A stretch of 64,000 nt of DNA from the NCBI GenBank assembly GCA_028023455.1, contig JAQFVV010012405.1:8163291-8227290 (forward strand). Direction: 5' to 3'. Source of the stretch: Epiperipatus broadwayi (lineage: Eukaryota; Onychophora; Udeonychophora; Euonychophora; Peripatidae). The translations under genes and the position numbers were made by a program. Shown here in pieces: positions 24,697 through 35,620 of this stretch (its first letter is position 1; each line of letters starts with the position of its first letter). Below the pieces are notes generated by a model. That model was given only the letters and a program-made list of their open reading frames with translations. It was not told the DNA's origin and made no database searches.

Positions 24697-26642
24697 TATA
24701 CCGGACAAAAGCTTTAGACTCGCATAAACTGACCGCCAGGGCGCCACTAGTCCGAAATTTGGAACTAGACATTTATTTTTAAGGGATTACAGGATATGCG
24801 AATCGAATGCGCCGGACTAGCTCAATCAAGCAAATGAGATCTATGTTTTGTTCAGTGAGTTGGAAAGGTAGCAACAGAAAACAAAATCAACTAAGTAGAT
24901 GAATAAATAAATAATTTTATTAAAAATATGATTAAATAAACATAAATCTAAATAATAATCTTTAAAGCACACTTAAAATATGTACTACACGAACATATGT
25001 CAAAATTAAATTTAAATATTTTATATGGCTTTGAGAGCGATTTTCTGTGCATGAAAGAGTGCAAAATACTGACAGTAGCAGAAGTATTAGTAAGTATTCC
25101 ATGATCTCACGTAAGAAAAGGGAGGTTAGCTTCCTGCTTATAACCCATAGTTAGAAAAAGGCTGAATCTCCGTATTTGAGATTTATGTAAGCTTATGTCG
25201 AAACCGAAGAAATGCGAAAGTAGCTTCCAAAACATTAATAACAATAAAAAGATTGTTGAAAGTTATTACTTTCAATCGATTGACCTCCCTCTGAGTGAGA
25301 CAGGCTAGGAGCTCACGATCTACCTATTGAGAGGGTTAAAACGATCGTACGTGCCCTTAATAAACGAATTGGAAGCTTGAAGAAATAAAACTAAGAACAA
25401 TTATAATAAAGTTTCACGACATAAGAACTAATAATAAAATGGGTCACGAGCCAGAAGTCAATTAAAATAGTCTGTAATATCCAGACTGCTTTCTATAAAA
25501 AAAAAGAATGTGAGATTATAAATAAACTACTATCTTACTTACTAAGACTTAAATAGGAGGGACAGTAATAGGTTTGAAACTAGCACTCGTTAAAAAAAAA
25601 AAGAAAAAAAAATCAAGCACAAAGAAATCGAATTACATAAGATATAACTTTAAAAAAAAAACATTTATATTTAAAAAGGGAACAAATCTAAGATAACATT
25701 ATTTAAATTGCAAAAATGTAAGGTATCTTAACAATTTATTTCAATGCTAGTGCACTAGACTTCTTAGGTTAGTCCGTTGCTCTGGTTTCACTGACAGTAG
25801 GCTTGGGCGAGTTGGTTAGTGGTTTTTTTGGAGCCGGTTCTTATGGCATTGTAGGCAGTTAATGGAGACACAGGACGTCCGAACCTGTCCTGGCGAGAAA
25901 CTTAGCACATCATGGTAAAGAAAATATTCTTGCTGTAGGTTTAATGTTCATTCTAGGTAGAATAATTACTGGATCAGCTTTCAGAATATGCAGGAATCGT
26001 TCTTTCCAAGTATTTTGGCAGGAATCGTGCAATTCTCCTGTCAGAGTTGGTGCCTGTCTCTTTGCGCTGGTGCAACTATACTAGCTGATGCAAGTATTGA
26101 AAACTAGTCCAAGATAATCCAATGGCCTGATTCAGCCTGTTATATCTGAATCATATCTTTTAAACCAATTACCAAACTTTTTCTTTTTAATTAAAATTTA
26201 AAAATTCTCGATCTAGATAACAATAGTTATCTAATTAACGAAATAAATTGCCCTTTACAGATCTAGGAATTAACTAATGAAAATTTTTTTTCTTTTTGTT
26301 TTCTTTCTTTTTAATTAGCCTTATCAATCTAAATCCCCAAATCTGAAAAGCAATCTACTTGTACACTTTACTTTTATATAAATTTAACAAAAAAAAAAAA
26401 TCTTAGTTTTCTTTTTTTTTTTTCAAAATTAAAATTAAAAACCAAATATAACTGTGGTATTAAAATATAATTCCCACGCACATACATATATATTTGTACA
26501 AGCATTTAAAAAAAACTTTTAATCAAGTTTTACAAATGAAACCTTATATAAAAATTTATTTTATTTTCTTCACCTCTATAAAACTATAATTTTTGTAATG
26601 GTGTCTTAAACATCCATTACAATATATATATATAGCGTGTCC
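24697..26642. other. Unrecognised 1.95-kb segment between direct repeats
   Basis: A segment bounded by the 116-bp direct repeats, with more CpG and G/C than its surroundings (for example ACCGGACAAAAGC, GACCGCCAGGGCGCC near 24710-24750, and the stretch 25800-26100). No ORF of note, no TG...CA ends, no terminal inverted repeats that I can see. Could be a non-autonomous retroelement or an ordinary duplication-flanked locus. Confidence 0.4.
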
Positions 26643-26758
26643 TGTTTGTATACAATATTAATAATTGCATAATAATATTAATACTTAGTAATTCCACATC
26701 TACTGGTAGACAATAAGGAAATGAATTAAGATTAAAATAAGATTTAGTGATATATATA
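26643..26758 (+). repeat. 116-bp direct repeat, right copy
   Basis: Second copy of 24579-24696 with only a few mismatches (GCATAATAATATTAATACTT, CTACTGGTAGACAATAAGG). It abuts the 360-bp satellite unit that starts at 26761. Confidence 0.85.
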
Positions 26759-26760
26759 AT

Positions 26761-27120
26761 TAGTTTCCAACCAGTAAACACCTAAACATTCACAGTAAAT
26801 ATAGCAACCAATATTTCTAACTGCTGTCAAGGCAACCTTCACACCTTTTAATAGCAAGAATAGAAATCCATTCTTACTAATGGTCCATTGAAAATATATG
26901 GACACTTAAAGATTGCAACTTGACTACAGAGTTTGAAATATTGTTACAATGAAGTTTAAATAAACCTCTTTAAACATGAAATAAACATGTCACTATAATG
27001 CAGACTAATAAATAGTCATCTAAAACATTACTTAATGCAATACTTTTAAATTGCCCATGTATTATTTAGAAATAATAAGAGAAATAGTGCCTAAAGCTAA
27101 TCTGGGATAATGATGTAATT
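26761..27120 (+). repeat. 360-bp satellite unit U, forward copy
   Basis: Runs from TAGTTTCCAACCAGTAAACACC to CTGGGATAATGATGTAATT. It is matched by a full reverse-complement copy at 30531-30889 and partial copies on both sides of that. The junction at 30880-30895 (ACATCATTAT then CCCAGATTAGC) shows units abutting head to tail, which sets the monomer length at 359-360 bp. No coding capacity. The LINE at 27150-30451 starts immediately after this unit. Confidence 0.88.
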
Positions 27121-27555
27121 GGTATAATAATTTTTTTTTTTTTTTAAAGGCTGCAGAAAGGAGTTTGCTATTAACTGAAAGGAGACCCTTTGATTCCTCT
27201 TGGAGGCCTTAAAGGAACCGAGCAGTGCAAATTCCTAATGTCCACTCCATACGTTCTTGTCGTTGCAGCTGTTATTACTATGTGATTATTCATATAGTAT
27301 ATGAACATGGATGGGCTGCTCACCAACACGCATTAACCAGCGTGGTGAGTTTATTGGCTTTTTACCTCTGAGTTTAAGATCAAGAAACACCATGGTCTTT
27401 CTTCTCAGTGCCTGATAAGGCAGAATGAATGTTTGTGTAAATGATAAATATTTTTCCAATACATATATACAATTATGACAGACAAAAATAAAGCATGGCC
27501 CTTATTCCCAGGAGACTGTAAAGTCACCAACCAAGGCAGTGGTTGATGGCCGAAG

Positions 27556-29376
27556 GTGGAGGGTGCTAAGAATCCCCTGATTGTGGACCCAGGCTGCCAT
27601 TTGATGACAACTTTTTATTTAGGTACTTACAACTGCAGATCACTTTCAAGTGAAGGAAGATTGCAAGAATTAGAAGAAGAACTGTCTTATATTAAATGGG
27701 ACATTATTGGACTTTGTGAAGTTAGAAGAAAAGGAGAAGAAACAATTGATTTAAAAAGTGGACATATACTCTATTATAAAGACACACATATTGAAAATAC
27801 AAGTGGAGTAGGATTCATTATAAATAAAAAGTGGAAGAACAATATTGTGGAGATTGATGGTGTATCGGACAGAGTGGCAAGATTAGTTATACAACTTAAT
27901 AGCAGATACCAAATGCAGATAATTCAGGTTTATGCCCCAACAAGTTCTCATAGTGATGAAGTAGTAGAAGATTTTTATATGGATGTACAAAAGGCTTTTG
28001 ATCAGAGTAAACAACATTTTAAAATTGTTATGGGAGACTTTAATGCTAGAATTGGTAGACAAATGAAAGATGAAATTGCTGTAGGTAATTTTGGTTATGG
28101 TAATAGAAATGAGAGAGGACATAGACTTGTGGAGTTTGCAGAAAAAGAAAAACTTTATATTATGAATTCATTTTTTGAGAAAAATGTTAAAAAGAAATGG
28201 ACATGGAAGCATCCAAATGAAGGTACAGCAGAATTGGATTATATTTTGACTAACATAAAATACATATTTCAAGATTGTAATGTTCTTAATAAATTTAACA
28301 CAGGAAGTGATCATCGATTAGTAAGGTGTAAGTTACGTGTTAATGTAAAACTAGAGAGACAAAAATTATTAAGAAAAACAATATTTACAGTTGATATTCC
28401 TAATCTTCAGAAACATTCTAATGAATTTAAATTAGAACTTACAAATAGGTTTCAAGTGTTAGGAGATTTTGAACATGATTCAGATTTGAATGAAATTAAT
28501 ATGAAAATAACTGATACACTTTTAAAAACTGCAACAAACATAGCTGGTAGAAAAAAGCAGCAATTGACTAATAAAATGTCTACTGAGACTAGAGAATTTA
28601 TGAAGAAAAGAAGGAATATGAAGATATACAAAAATGATGTATTAAAAAGAATTGAATATCTCAAATTTTGTAAAATGGTACGGAAAAGAGTTGAAAATGA
28701 TATAAGAAAGTATAACTGTGAAATAGCAAAGAAAGCTGTAGAAGAAAATAAAAGTCTCAAAAATGTTAAACAACATTTTGGTATTGGTAGGAAATTTATA
28801 TCTGCAATAAGAAAAAAAGATGGAATTATTACTAAAAAGAGAGATGACATCATGAAATTGGTAGAAGATTTTTATCAAGAATTATATAGTAATAAAGAAC
28901 AAGTACCTCCTATATCTATTACATCTTCCGAATTGCCCAGAATTTTAAATGAAGAAGTGAGACATGCAATTAAGTGTATGAAGAAAGGAAAGGCTCCAGG
29001 AAATGATGGAATTATAATTGATATATTAAAAGAAGCAGGTGAAGAAATAGAAACAATTTTAGCAAAGTTATATACCAAATGTCTAAATGATAAAGATGTA
29101 CCGGAAGATTGGAAGAATGCAGTAATAATATTAATATTTAAAAAAGGTGATAAAGAAGATATTAGAAATTATAGACCTATCAGCCTTTTATCAGTTTTAT
29201 ATAAAAATTTTACCAAGATAATTACAACTCGTCTACAGAGAACTTTGGATTTCCACCAACCAAGAGAACAAGCTGGATTTAAAAGTGGTTTTAGTACAAT
29301 AGATCATATCCAGGTATTGAGAGAAGTCATAGAAAGGACAAACAAATATGAGTTGACATTATGTTTGGATTTGTAG
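27556..29376 (+). pseudogene. LINE polyprotein, endonuclease and RT fingers (N-terminal part)
   Basis: 606 residues. AP-type endonuclease: N26 in TYNCRSL, E55 in GLCEVRR, Y126-A-P, G160-D-F-N163, and S-D-H near 252-254 are all present, so the nuclease site looks intact. A basic linker (300-450) follows, then RT fingers with APGNDG near 480, [25 protein letters not shown] and EQAGFKSGFSTIDHI. In family members the ORF starts upstream at an ATG at 27476 (MTDKNKAWPLFPG), cut off here by the TGA near 27544. The C-terminus CLDL is an artefact of a lost T after TTATGTTT, ahead of the first catalytic aspartate block. Confidence 0.93.
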
Positions 29377-29414
29377 ATTAAGAAAAGGCATTCGATTCTA
29401 TACACATTTCTTCA

Positions 29415-30431
29415 GTGATTGAAGTATTGGATCATCAAGGTATAGATCCAGGATATTGTCATATTTTAAAGAATATTTATAAAAATGCAACAACAACAAT
29501 TAGATTACATAATGATACTGGAAAAATCAACATTGAGAAAGGTGTAAGACAAGGTGACTCCATATCTCCAAAACTCTTTACAGCAGTGCTGCAAGAAGTA
29601 TTTTGTGGATTAAAATGGGAAACTAAAGGAGTGAAAGTAAATGGAGAGTATTTAAGTCATTTAGATTTCACAGATGATGTAGTTGTTTTTGCAAATAATG
29701 CTTCAGAGCTGCAGGAAATGTTGCAGGAGTTAGCAGATGAAAGTAGAAAAGTAGGACTAAAGATAAATGTTAAAAAGACTAAAGTAATGTTTAATCGATT
29801 TGCTCAAAATATGAAAATAAAGATTGATTATGAAGAATTAGAAGAAGTTAACAGTTACAAATACCTTGGTCAGATTATTAATACAGATGGAAACATAATA
29901 GAGGAAATTAATCATAGAATTAAACTTGGTTGGAGTGCTTTTGCTAGAAATAACTTGATACTAAAAGGAAATATGCCTATGTATTTGAAAAGGATGGTTT
30001 TTAACAAATGTGTTTTACCAGTTCTTACTTATGGATCTGAGATTTGGACACTTAATAGAAGAGCAATACAGAGACTTCAGACCATTCAAAGGAGTATGGA
30101 GAGATGTATGTTGGGAGTAACAAGAAGAGATCGAAAATGCAATGTATGGGTAAGACAACAACCAGGTGTTACTGACCTTCATGAAAAAATTAAAAGATTA
30201 AAATGGAGTTGGGCTGGACATATTGCTAGAAGAGATGATAATAGATGGACAATTGAAATTTTAAACTGGATTCCAAAATATTGTAAAAGACCCAGAAAGA
30301 GACCACATGTGAGATGGATGGATGAAATAAGAAAATGTGCAGGGGTGTTGTGGAGAAGAGAAGCTAAAGATCGGAGAAGATGGATTAAACTTGGAAAGAC
30401 CTTCATCCTGCAGTGGATTGATAATAGTTGA
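29415..30431 (+). pseudogene. LINE polyprotein, RT palm and C-terminal domain
   Basis: 338 residues in the frame that continues the endonuclease ORF after the frameshift. Visible: GVRQGDSISPKLF (residues 43-55), the catalytic F85-T-D-D88 (most non-LTR RTs have FADD), LKINVKKTKVMFN, and YKYLGQII. A post-RT region follows with RAIQRLQTIQRSMERCMLG, WSWAGHIARRDDNRW and RPHVRWMDEIRK. The end WIKLGKTFILQWIDNS lies 20 bp before the tail. RT motifs look undamaged, but the piece lacks the fingers because of the lesions at 29365-29376. Confidence 0.93.
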
Positions 30432-30451
30432 TGATGATGATGATGATGATG

Positions 30452-30530
30452 AACCACCTAAACATTCACAGTAGATATAGCAACCAATATTTCTAACTGC
30501 TGTCAAGAGAACCTTCACACCTTTTAATAT
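30452..30530 (+). repeat. Satellite U, partial forward copy
   Basis: ACCACCTAAACATTCACAG to CACACCTTTTAATAT equals positions ~16-100 of U. It directly follows the LINE tail, so the LINE sits at a U/U junction. At 30530 the orientation switches to the reverse copy. Confidence 0.85.
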
Positions 30531-30889
30531 CCCAGATTAGCTTTAGGCACTATTTCGCTTATTATTTCTAAATAATACATGGGAAATTTAAAAGTATTGC
30601 ATTAAGTAATGTTTTAGATGACTATTTATTAGTCTGCATTACAGTGCCATGTTTATTTCATGTTTAAAGAGGTTTATTTAAACTTCATTGTAACAATATT
30701 TCAAACTCTGTAGTCAAGTTGCAATCTTTAAGTGGCCATATATATTCAATGGACCATTAGTAAGAATGGATTTCCATTCTTGCTATTAAAAGGTGTGAAG
30801 GTTGCCTTGACAGCAGTTAGAAATATTGGTTGCTATATTTACTGTGAATGTTTAGGTGGTTACTGGTTGGAAACTAATTACATCATTAT
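30531..30889 (-). repeat. Satellite U, full inverted copy
   Basis: CCCAGATTAGCTTTAGGCAC to CTAATTACATCATTAT is the complete reverse complement of 26761-27120, 359 bp with a few differences. Confidence 0.9.
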
Positions 30890-30969
30890 CCCAGATTAGC
30901 TTTAGGCACTATTTCGCCTATTATTTCTAAATAATACATGGGCAATTTAAAAGTATTGCATTAAGTAAT
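30890..30969 (-). repeat. Satellite U, partial second inverted copy
   Basis: Repeats the start of the preceding unit (CCCAGATTAGC to GCATTAAGTAAT) and stops where Penelope-like coding sequence begins. Confidence 0.87.
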
Positions 30970-30970
30970 A

Positions 30971-31246
30971 CAAAAACGATACAATGATCATAAGACATTA
31001 TATAAACGTATACAGAAAGAAAATATATTTTCAGTAAATATGAATACTCCATCAATTATATTTGATCATAATAAAATATGTAATTATGGTTTTAAATTTA
31101 ATAATAGAGATATAAAAATTATTCAAATTGAAAGGTGTAGTGAAAAACGTAAAATTAAAGAGGCAATAATGATATCTAGGAATAGAGGTGGTTTAATGAA
31201 TAAACAATCGGCTAATATAAAGACAACAGAATTGTGGGAAATTTGA
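30971..31246 (+). pseudogene. Penelope-like GIY-YIG endonuclease C-terminal fragment
   Basis: An open frame of 91 codons from QKRYNDHKTLYKRI onward; the first in-frame ATG is at 31040. RYNDHK matches the R-x-x-EH helix of the GIY-YIG fold. YGFKFNN, IKIIQIERC, KRKIKEAIMI and LMNKQS follow the usual Penelope-like order (F-x-F, I-x-I-x-x-E, R-K-x-K-E-A, N). The N-terminal GIY and YIG strands are absent: the copy begins abruptly at the satellite junction. The downstream sequence at 31300-31380 (CAGTTGATAAAGATTGTCAG, GAAAGTACTTCTGG) could be its 3' tail. It is a different subfamily from the copy at 15.9 kb. Confidence 0.68.
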
Positions 31247-31440
31247 ATAGATTGAATGATGGGTAATGCAAGTTTTTATTTTTTGTACGTTTGTATTAAC
31301 AGTTGATAAAGATTGTCAGTGAAACAATTGAAAGTACTTCTGGTAAAGAATATATTATTTAATTTTGAATACTGTGTTAAATATATTTGTTTGAATTATT
31401 ATTATATAGTTTAAAAATATAGACATTTAATGGTTGTAGT

Positions 31441-31469
31441 TATATATATATATATATATATATATATAA

Positions 31470-31505
<36 letters not shown>
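31441..31505. repeat. (TA)n microsatellite
   Basis: Pure TA repeats of about 65 bp with one interruption (AAG near 31468-31470). Confidence 0.97.
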
Positions 31506-31507
<2 letters not shown>

Positions 31508-31596
31508 TTAAACTCTAAAACATATTATATTTATGACTGTGATGTATTTATATCAACATTCTTTGTTATTTATATTATTTATTTCAATAAATAGGT

Positions 31597-31931
31597 TGGA
31601 GAGATGTATGTTGGAAGTAACAAGAAGAGATCGAAAATACAATGTATGGGTAAGAGAACAAACAGGTGTTACTGACCTCATTGAAAAAATTAAAAGATTG
31701 AAGTGGAGTTGGGCTGGACATATTGCTAGAAGAGATGATAATAGATGGACAATTGAAATTTTAAACTGGATTCCAAGAGATTGTAAAAGACCCAGAAAGA
31801 GGCCACATGTGAGATGGATGGATGAAATAAGAAAGTGTGCAGGGGTGAAGTGGAGAAGCTAAAGATCAGAGAAGATGGATTAAACTTGGAGAGACCTTCA
31901 TCCTGCAGTGGATTGATAATGGTTGACGATG
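31597..31931 (+). mobile_element. 3' fragment of the RTE-like LINE
   Basis: 5'-truncated copy from GGAGAGATGTATGTTGG to the tail GGTTGACGATGA. Codes for the C-terminal MLEVTRRDRKYNVWVREQTGVTDL, WSWAGHIARRDDNRW and RPHVRWMDEIRK; a small deletion (GGTGAAGTGGAGAAGCTAAAG) breaks the frame near 31850. Confidence 0.92.
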
Positions 31932-33552
31932 ACTTACATTCTTTTATAATATGTTTTGTGTGTGTGTTTTTGCTAAGTATAGATAACTAAGACTAGGTAA
32001 TGTGACTATCAATCCAAATATCTATATTTTCTGTCTTGAACTTGAAGCATTTATGCCAAAATCAGTTAAAATACAGACGAGGAATTAAAATCTATAAAAT
32101 AGTCCTTTATTAGAAAATGATGCTCATTGCAAAGGCTAATGGGTCAATAAAAAGTAAAGTTATATTTGGAAATTATATATTTTCCATTAATTCTTTTAGG
32201 GTTAGATGATGTATTAGAAAATAAAAATCTGTCATCATAAGAACTTTGTGATAAATCGTTTTAAATTTTATTGAATATTCAGTTTAATCATCATCATCAT
32301 CAATAACTTAAAAGTTAGGTGTGATACCATGTACTGAAATTATATATTTTGAAATGAGCAAAAGAGTTAAATATATCTATCATAACTATTTATATTACAT
32401 AACCACTGATAGTAAAATATCCATTTCTGAATTACATCTTTATATGAATATGAATTATTTGTGGCCACTTCCATTACTTTTGATACATCAAAATATGGCA
32501 GTAGTTTGTAAAATTGGCTACTATAATTTTATATAAGCCTGCAAATTATCAGTGCATATTTTTCATTTCACTGTAACAGAATTAGAATAAATCTGGTAAA
32601 AGAAAATATGCTCTTGAGTTGAATTTGCTTTATATTATTAACAGTAAATTTTTTAGTAAAATTATAAAAGAAAAGTTCTAAAATGTTTCAGAAAAAAAAA
32701 CCACGAACCTTCACAGTATTCTTTTATTCTAGTGATTTATTGCATTTAATGGCAATTCTCATTAAAATATTTTGTTATGATAGTATTCTGGGATCTGCTG
32801 CCAATTGGACCTAAGATATCATGTGGTTACTATAATCAATAACAACAGTGAATCCTCTATAACAAGTGTTTAGCATATATTCACAAATCTATAATATAAT
32901 TAAATATTAAAAATTTATACATTCAAGGTGTCAACAAACAATAAAATTAAGTAATACAATTATGAAGAAGACATTGTATTATTAGAGGAAAACACAGAAA
33001 ATAAACCCATGGCTGACAGTCTGGAAAGTGGTGGCATCCATACAAGTGACTGTACATGGGAATTTTATAAATTCAAATTGACAAATACCTACTTTTTTAT
33101 TTAATACTATTTTGAATTATGGGTAAGCAAATCATCGATTTGAAGGACCACTGTATTCAAAATGTACCTTGTGTCAAATATCTATGAACTATTTAAAGAA
33201 TATTATATAAAACTTCAAATGGTTAAAAAAATGTAATTATATGTGAAAAGCTTTTGAAATGTTGTAATTTTGATTTTAATATGTTGCGATGATAGCAATA
33301 ATTTCCTCTTTTTTTGGTAATGTATAGTAATTTATGTATTTTCATGATGTTAAATGTTATATAAACTTATATTTCTTATTCCACATTAAAAGTTTTCATA
33401 AAAAGAAAAGATGAATTTAGAAAGTGAAAATAATATTAAACAATTGTGTCAGATAATTTTAAAAGACACAAGAAGCATAGTATATTTGTATAAAAATTGT
33501 GTTTCTTATTAAACTTAGTTATAGCTGAAAAATATTTTAATAGTTTCAGTCA
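31932..33552. other. No gene recognised
   Basis: AT-rich; a (ATC)n run at 32285-32300 lacks LINE sequence beside it. The frame at 32321-32536 shows no family signature. Confidence 0.4.
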
Positions 33553-33880
33553 CATTTAAAAATTCTTGAAATATAAATTAACAGGTAAAGGTAGTCTTTG
33601 GTTTTAGCATCTATAGAAGTGCAAATCTTCTTCCATAATGAAGACAGACATATGTTGATAGTATTACATGCTTTTACAAATTCTTGAAAAGCAACTATTA
33701 ATAAAGATGACTACCTTAAGGTTTTAGTGCTGCACTTGCATTTAAAAATTCTTGAAAGTGATATTAACAACCAAATTGTGATTGTGGCTTCTGTAGGAGA
33801 GCAAATTCTTTCTCATCATTGGAAAAGGCAGTACTATACTGTACAAAAACATCTGCATTCAAACATTTTTTGAAGATATC
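33553..33880 (+). repeat. Degenerate tandem repeat
   Basis: Blocks starting CATTTAAAAATTCTTGAAA at about 33552 and 33736 share downstream matches (TATTAACA, TTTTAGCATCTATAGAAGTG versus GTGGCTTCTGTAGGAGAG, GCAAATCTTCTTCC versus GCAAATTCTTTCTC). A weaker related ACAAATTCTTGAAAAGC lies between them. Spacing of the good pair is about 185 bp. No coding sequence. Confidence 0.55.
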
Positions 33881-34189
33881 ATAGTTTTTTACACTTGTAG
33901 GTAAGACACTTCTCCCCTATCAATTATGAAACAAGCTTTCATATTAAAATCATATTACAGTTAAAACATAAACTTTCTCTAACTAACTAAAATTAATTTG
34001 TGATATTTGCTTCCAGGCTAATAATATCTAGAAAATCTATTAACTGTCTAATAATTAAATGGATTTGATAAATTAGCTGACTTCCTAAAAAAAATCATCT
34101 TTAGTCTGTATATGACCAAGATGTGGTTATGACAAATGAATGGCCAAACTACTATATCATAAGGTCTCTATAAGTATATAGGTTTGAAC

Positions 34190-34310
34190 AGTAGTGACTC
34201 TTTGCATGTAGTAATACCACCTAGTGCAAGTCATAGTAATCAATGGTTGCTAGATGGTTTATGCATCAAACTTGTTATCTAGTGCCTATTCACCTAATAC
34301 CTTCAGATTA
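34190..34310. repeat. Foldback family C, copy 1 (decayed)
   Basis: ATACCACCTAGTGCAAGTCATAGTAATCAATGG matches the left arm of the copy at 35279 (written in pieces: CACCTAGTGCAAG, TAGTAATCAAT). A rough inverse (ATCTAGTGCCTATTC) follows. Moderate similarity only. Confidence 0.5.
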
Positions 34311-34929
34311 GTTTGTAGCTTGGGACCTTCATCAGTGTTTTTTTCCTTTATTTTTTTTAAATAAATTTATAATTTGAAATAATTTTTCTTTCATTTAGTA
34401 ATGTTTAAAATTACTTTTGATAATAATTTTGTTAAAAATTAGTTAACAAAAACTTTATTCATATTGAAGGCCAGTCTATGAAAAATTAAATTTTTCAAAT
34501 TTAACCTTCATTTAGTTATGTTATTTTGGCCAAGGAAAAGTTAAAAATCTAAAATAAAAAAAATTTACAAGTGCACATGGGTGCACACACAGACATATAT
34601 GTGAAATTTTAATATTTTCATGAATTTAGAAATGTAAAATTGAAAGTATTTAATGAGATATTCCATGTATTTTATTTTGAGTTCAGCTGTGATGTAGTTA
34701 TGCATACAACCACTTAAAACTGGACTGGCAACCTGATCATATGTAATGCAGCAACAGTATAAGAGATAGAACAAATAAAATACATGTAATTAATTACATC
34801 ATAACTGAAATCAAAATCAAATTACATGGAATATCTTATTAAATATTTTTTTAAATTTACACATATACACACTTTATACATATGCATCGTGTGTGCATAA
34901 TTTTAAATTTTTATCTTTTTTTTTTATAT

Positions 34930-35037
34930 GTCATAGCATTGGCCAGGAGGCGAACCCGCATCAACCATCTGCAACCAACTGCTTGCTTTCTTGCTTGCAA
35001 GGTAGCTGCACTGACCTCTCGACTAACAACGCTTGAC
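34930..35037 (-). mobile_element. tRNA-Ala-like SINE, copy 2
   Basis: Same layout as copy 1, minus strand, with a small extra CTTGCTTT duplication in the anticodon region. Flanked by a perfect 14-bp target-site duplication, AATTTTTATCTTTT, at 34906-34919 and 35038-35051. The T-rich stretch 34916-34925 is the SINE's A-tail on the other strand. Confidence 0.93.
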
Positions 35038-35274
35038 AATTTTTATCTTTTGTCTAATCAAATAATGGTAAAGTGCATACTTACTTAGAGATTTAAAAAA
35101 ACTTGTACTAATACCAGAACTTTTTCTTTAAAATTTATTTATGAAAAGTATTTTTTTTCTGAAAAATAAAAAGCAACTAACTTGTATGATAACTCTTATT
35201 AAATTAGTAAAACAACACATGATTTTCTTTTCTTAATGCTTTTATAGACTGTTAAAACAGTAGCAATTTTTCCC

Positions 35275-35445
35275 ACACAACAGTGCCACCTAGTGCAAGC
35301 TCTAGTAATCAATAGGTGTTAAAAAGCTGTGTATCAAAATTTCTATATTGGATAGAAAGGCACTCGATAGGGATCATGATGTACAGCCTTCTAGCATTTA
35401 GTGATTAGTAGAGCTTGCACTTGTTGGCAGCATTATGTGAGAAAT
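35275..35445. repeat. Foldback family C, copy 2
   Basis: CACAACAGTGCCACCTAGTG and CAAGCTCTAGTAATCA at the left are answered by TGATTAGTAGAGCTTGCAC and TTGTTGGCAGCATTATGTG at 35402-35440. Non-coding, MITE-like. Related pieces lie at 34190, 35565, 49338, 54755 and 62695. Confidence 0.7.
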
Positions 35446-35564
35446 AATTGCTAAAAGAAAAAAAATTCTAAATAATGTTTATATATTTAATTAATCAAAT
35501 ACCCCACATCAAGTAATTTTTATAAAGTTTAGAAAACTAATATAATACTTTATAACTCATTAAG

Positions 35565-35620
35565 CATCACATGTCTGGCACTACTGTATGGAGAGTTTTG
35601 CCTGTTTTAGTACTTTATAA
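35565..35620. repeat. Foldback family C, end fragment
   Basis: ATCACATGTCTGGCACTACTGTATGG and GAGAGTTTTGCCTGTTTTAG match the right end seen at 49395-49425 and 54935-54975. Confidence 0.6.

Larger units (their letters stand above)
27150..30451 (+). mobile_element. Full-length RTE-like LINE copy
   Basis: About 3.3 kb: 5' UTR from CTGCAGAAAGGAGTTTGC, one long ORF (AP endonuclease, linker, RT, C-terminal domain) and a (GATGAT)n tail at 30430-30451. The structure (one ORF, no RNase H, very short 3' UTR, short tandem tail) fits the RTE clade; clade is inferred from layout and motifs, not a tree. It is inserted in a tandem array of the 360-bp satellite. Three lesions block a complete protein: a TGA at about 27544, a 1-base loss near 29365 and a TAA just after it. 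Confidence 0.93.

Noticed and set aside
28452-28878. Minus-strand frames (133 and 78 codons) and their twins at 40839-41265
   Set aside because: Antisense shadows of the LINE linker region; they recur only because the LINE is repeated.
30179-30518. Minus-strand frames with HHHHHHH or SSSSSS runs, and 39252-39629 plus strand
   Set aside because: Antisense of the LINE C-terminus and its (GAT)n tail.
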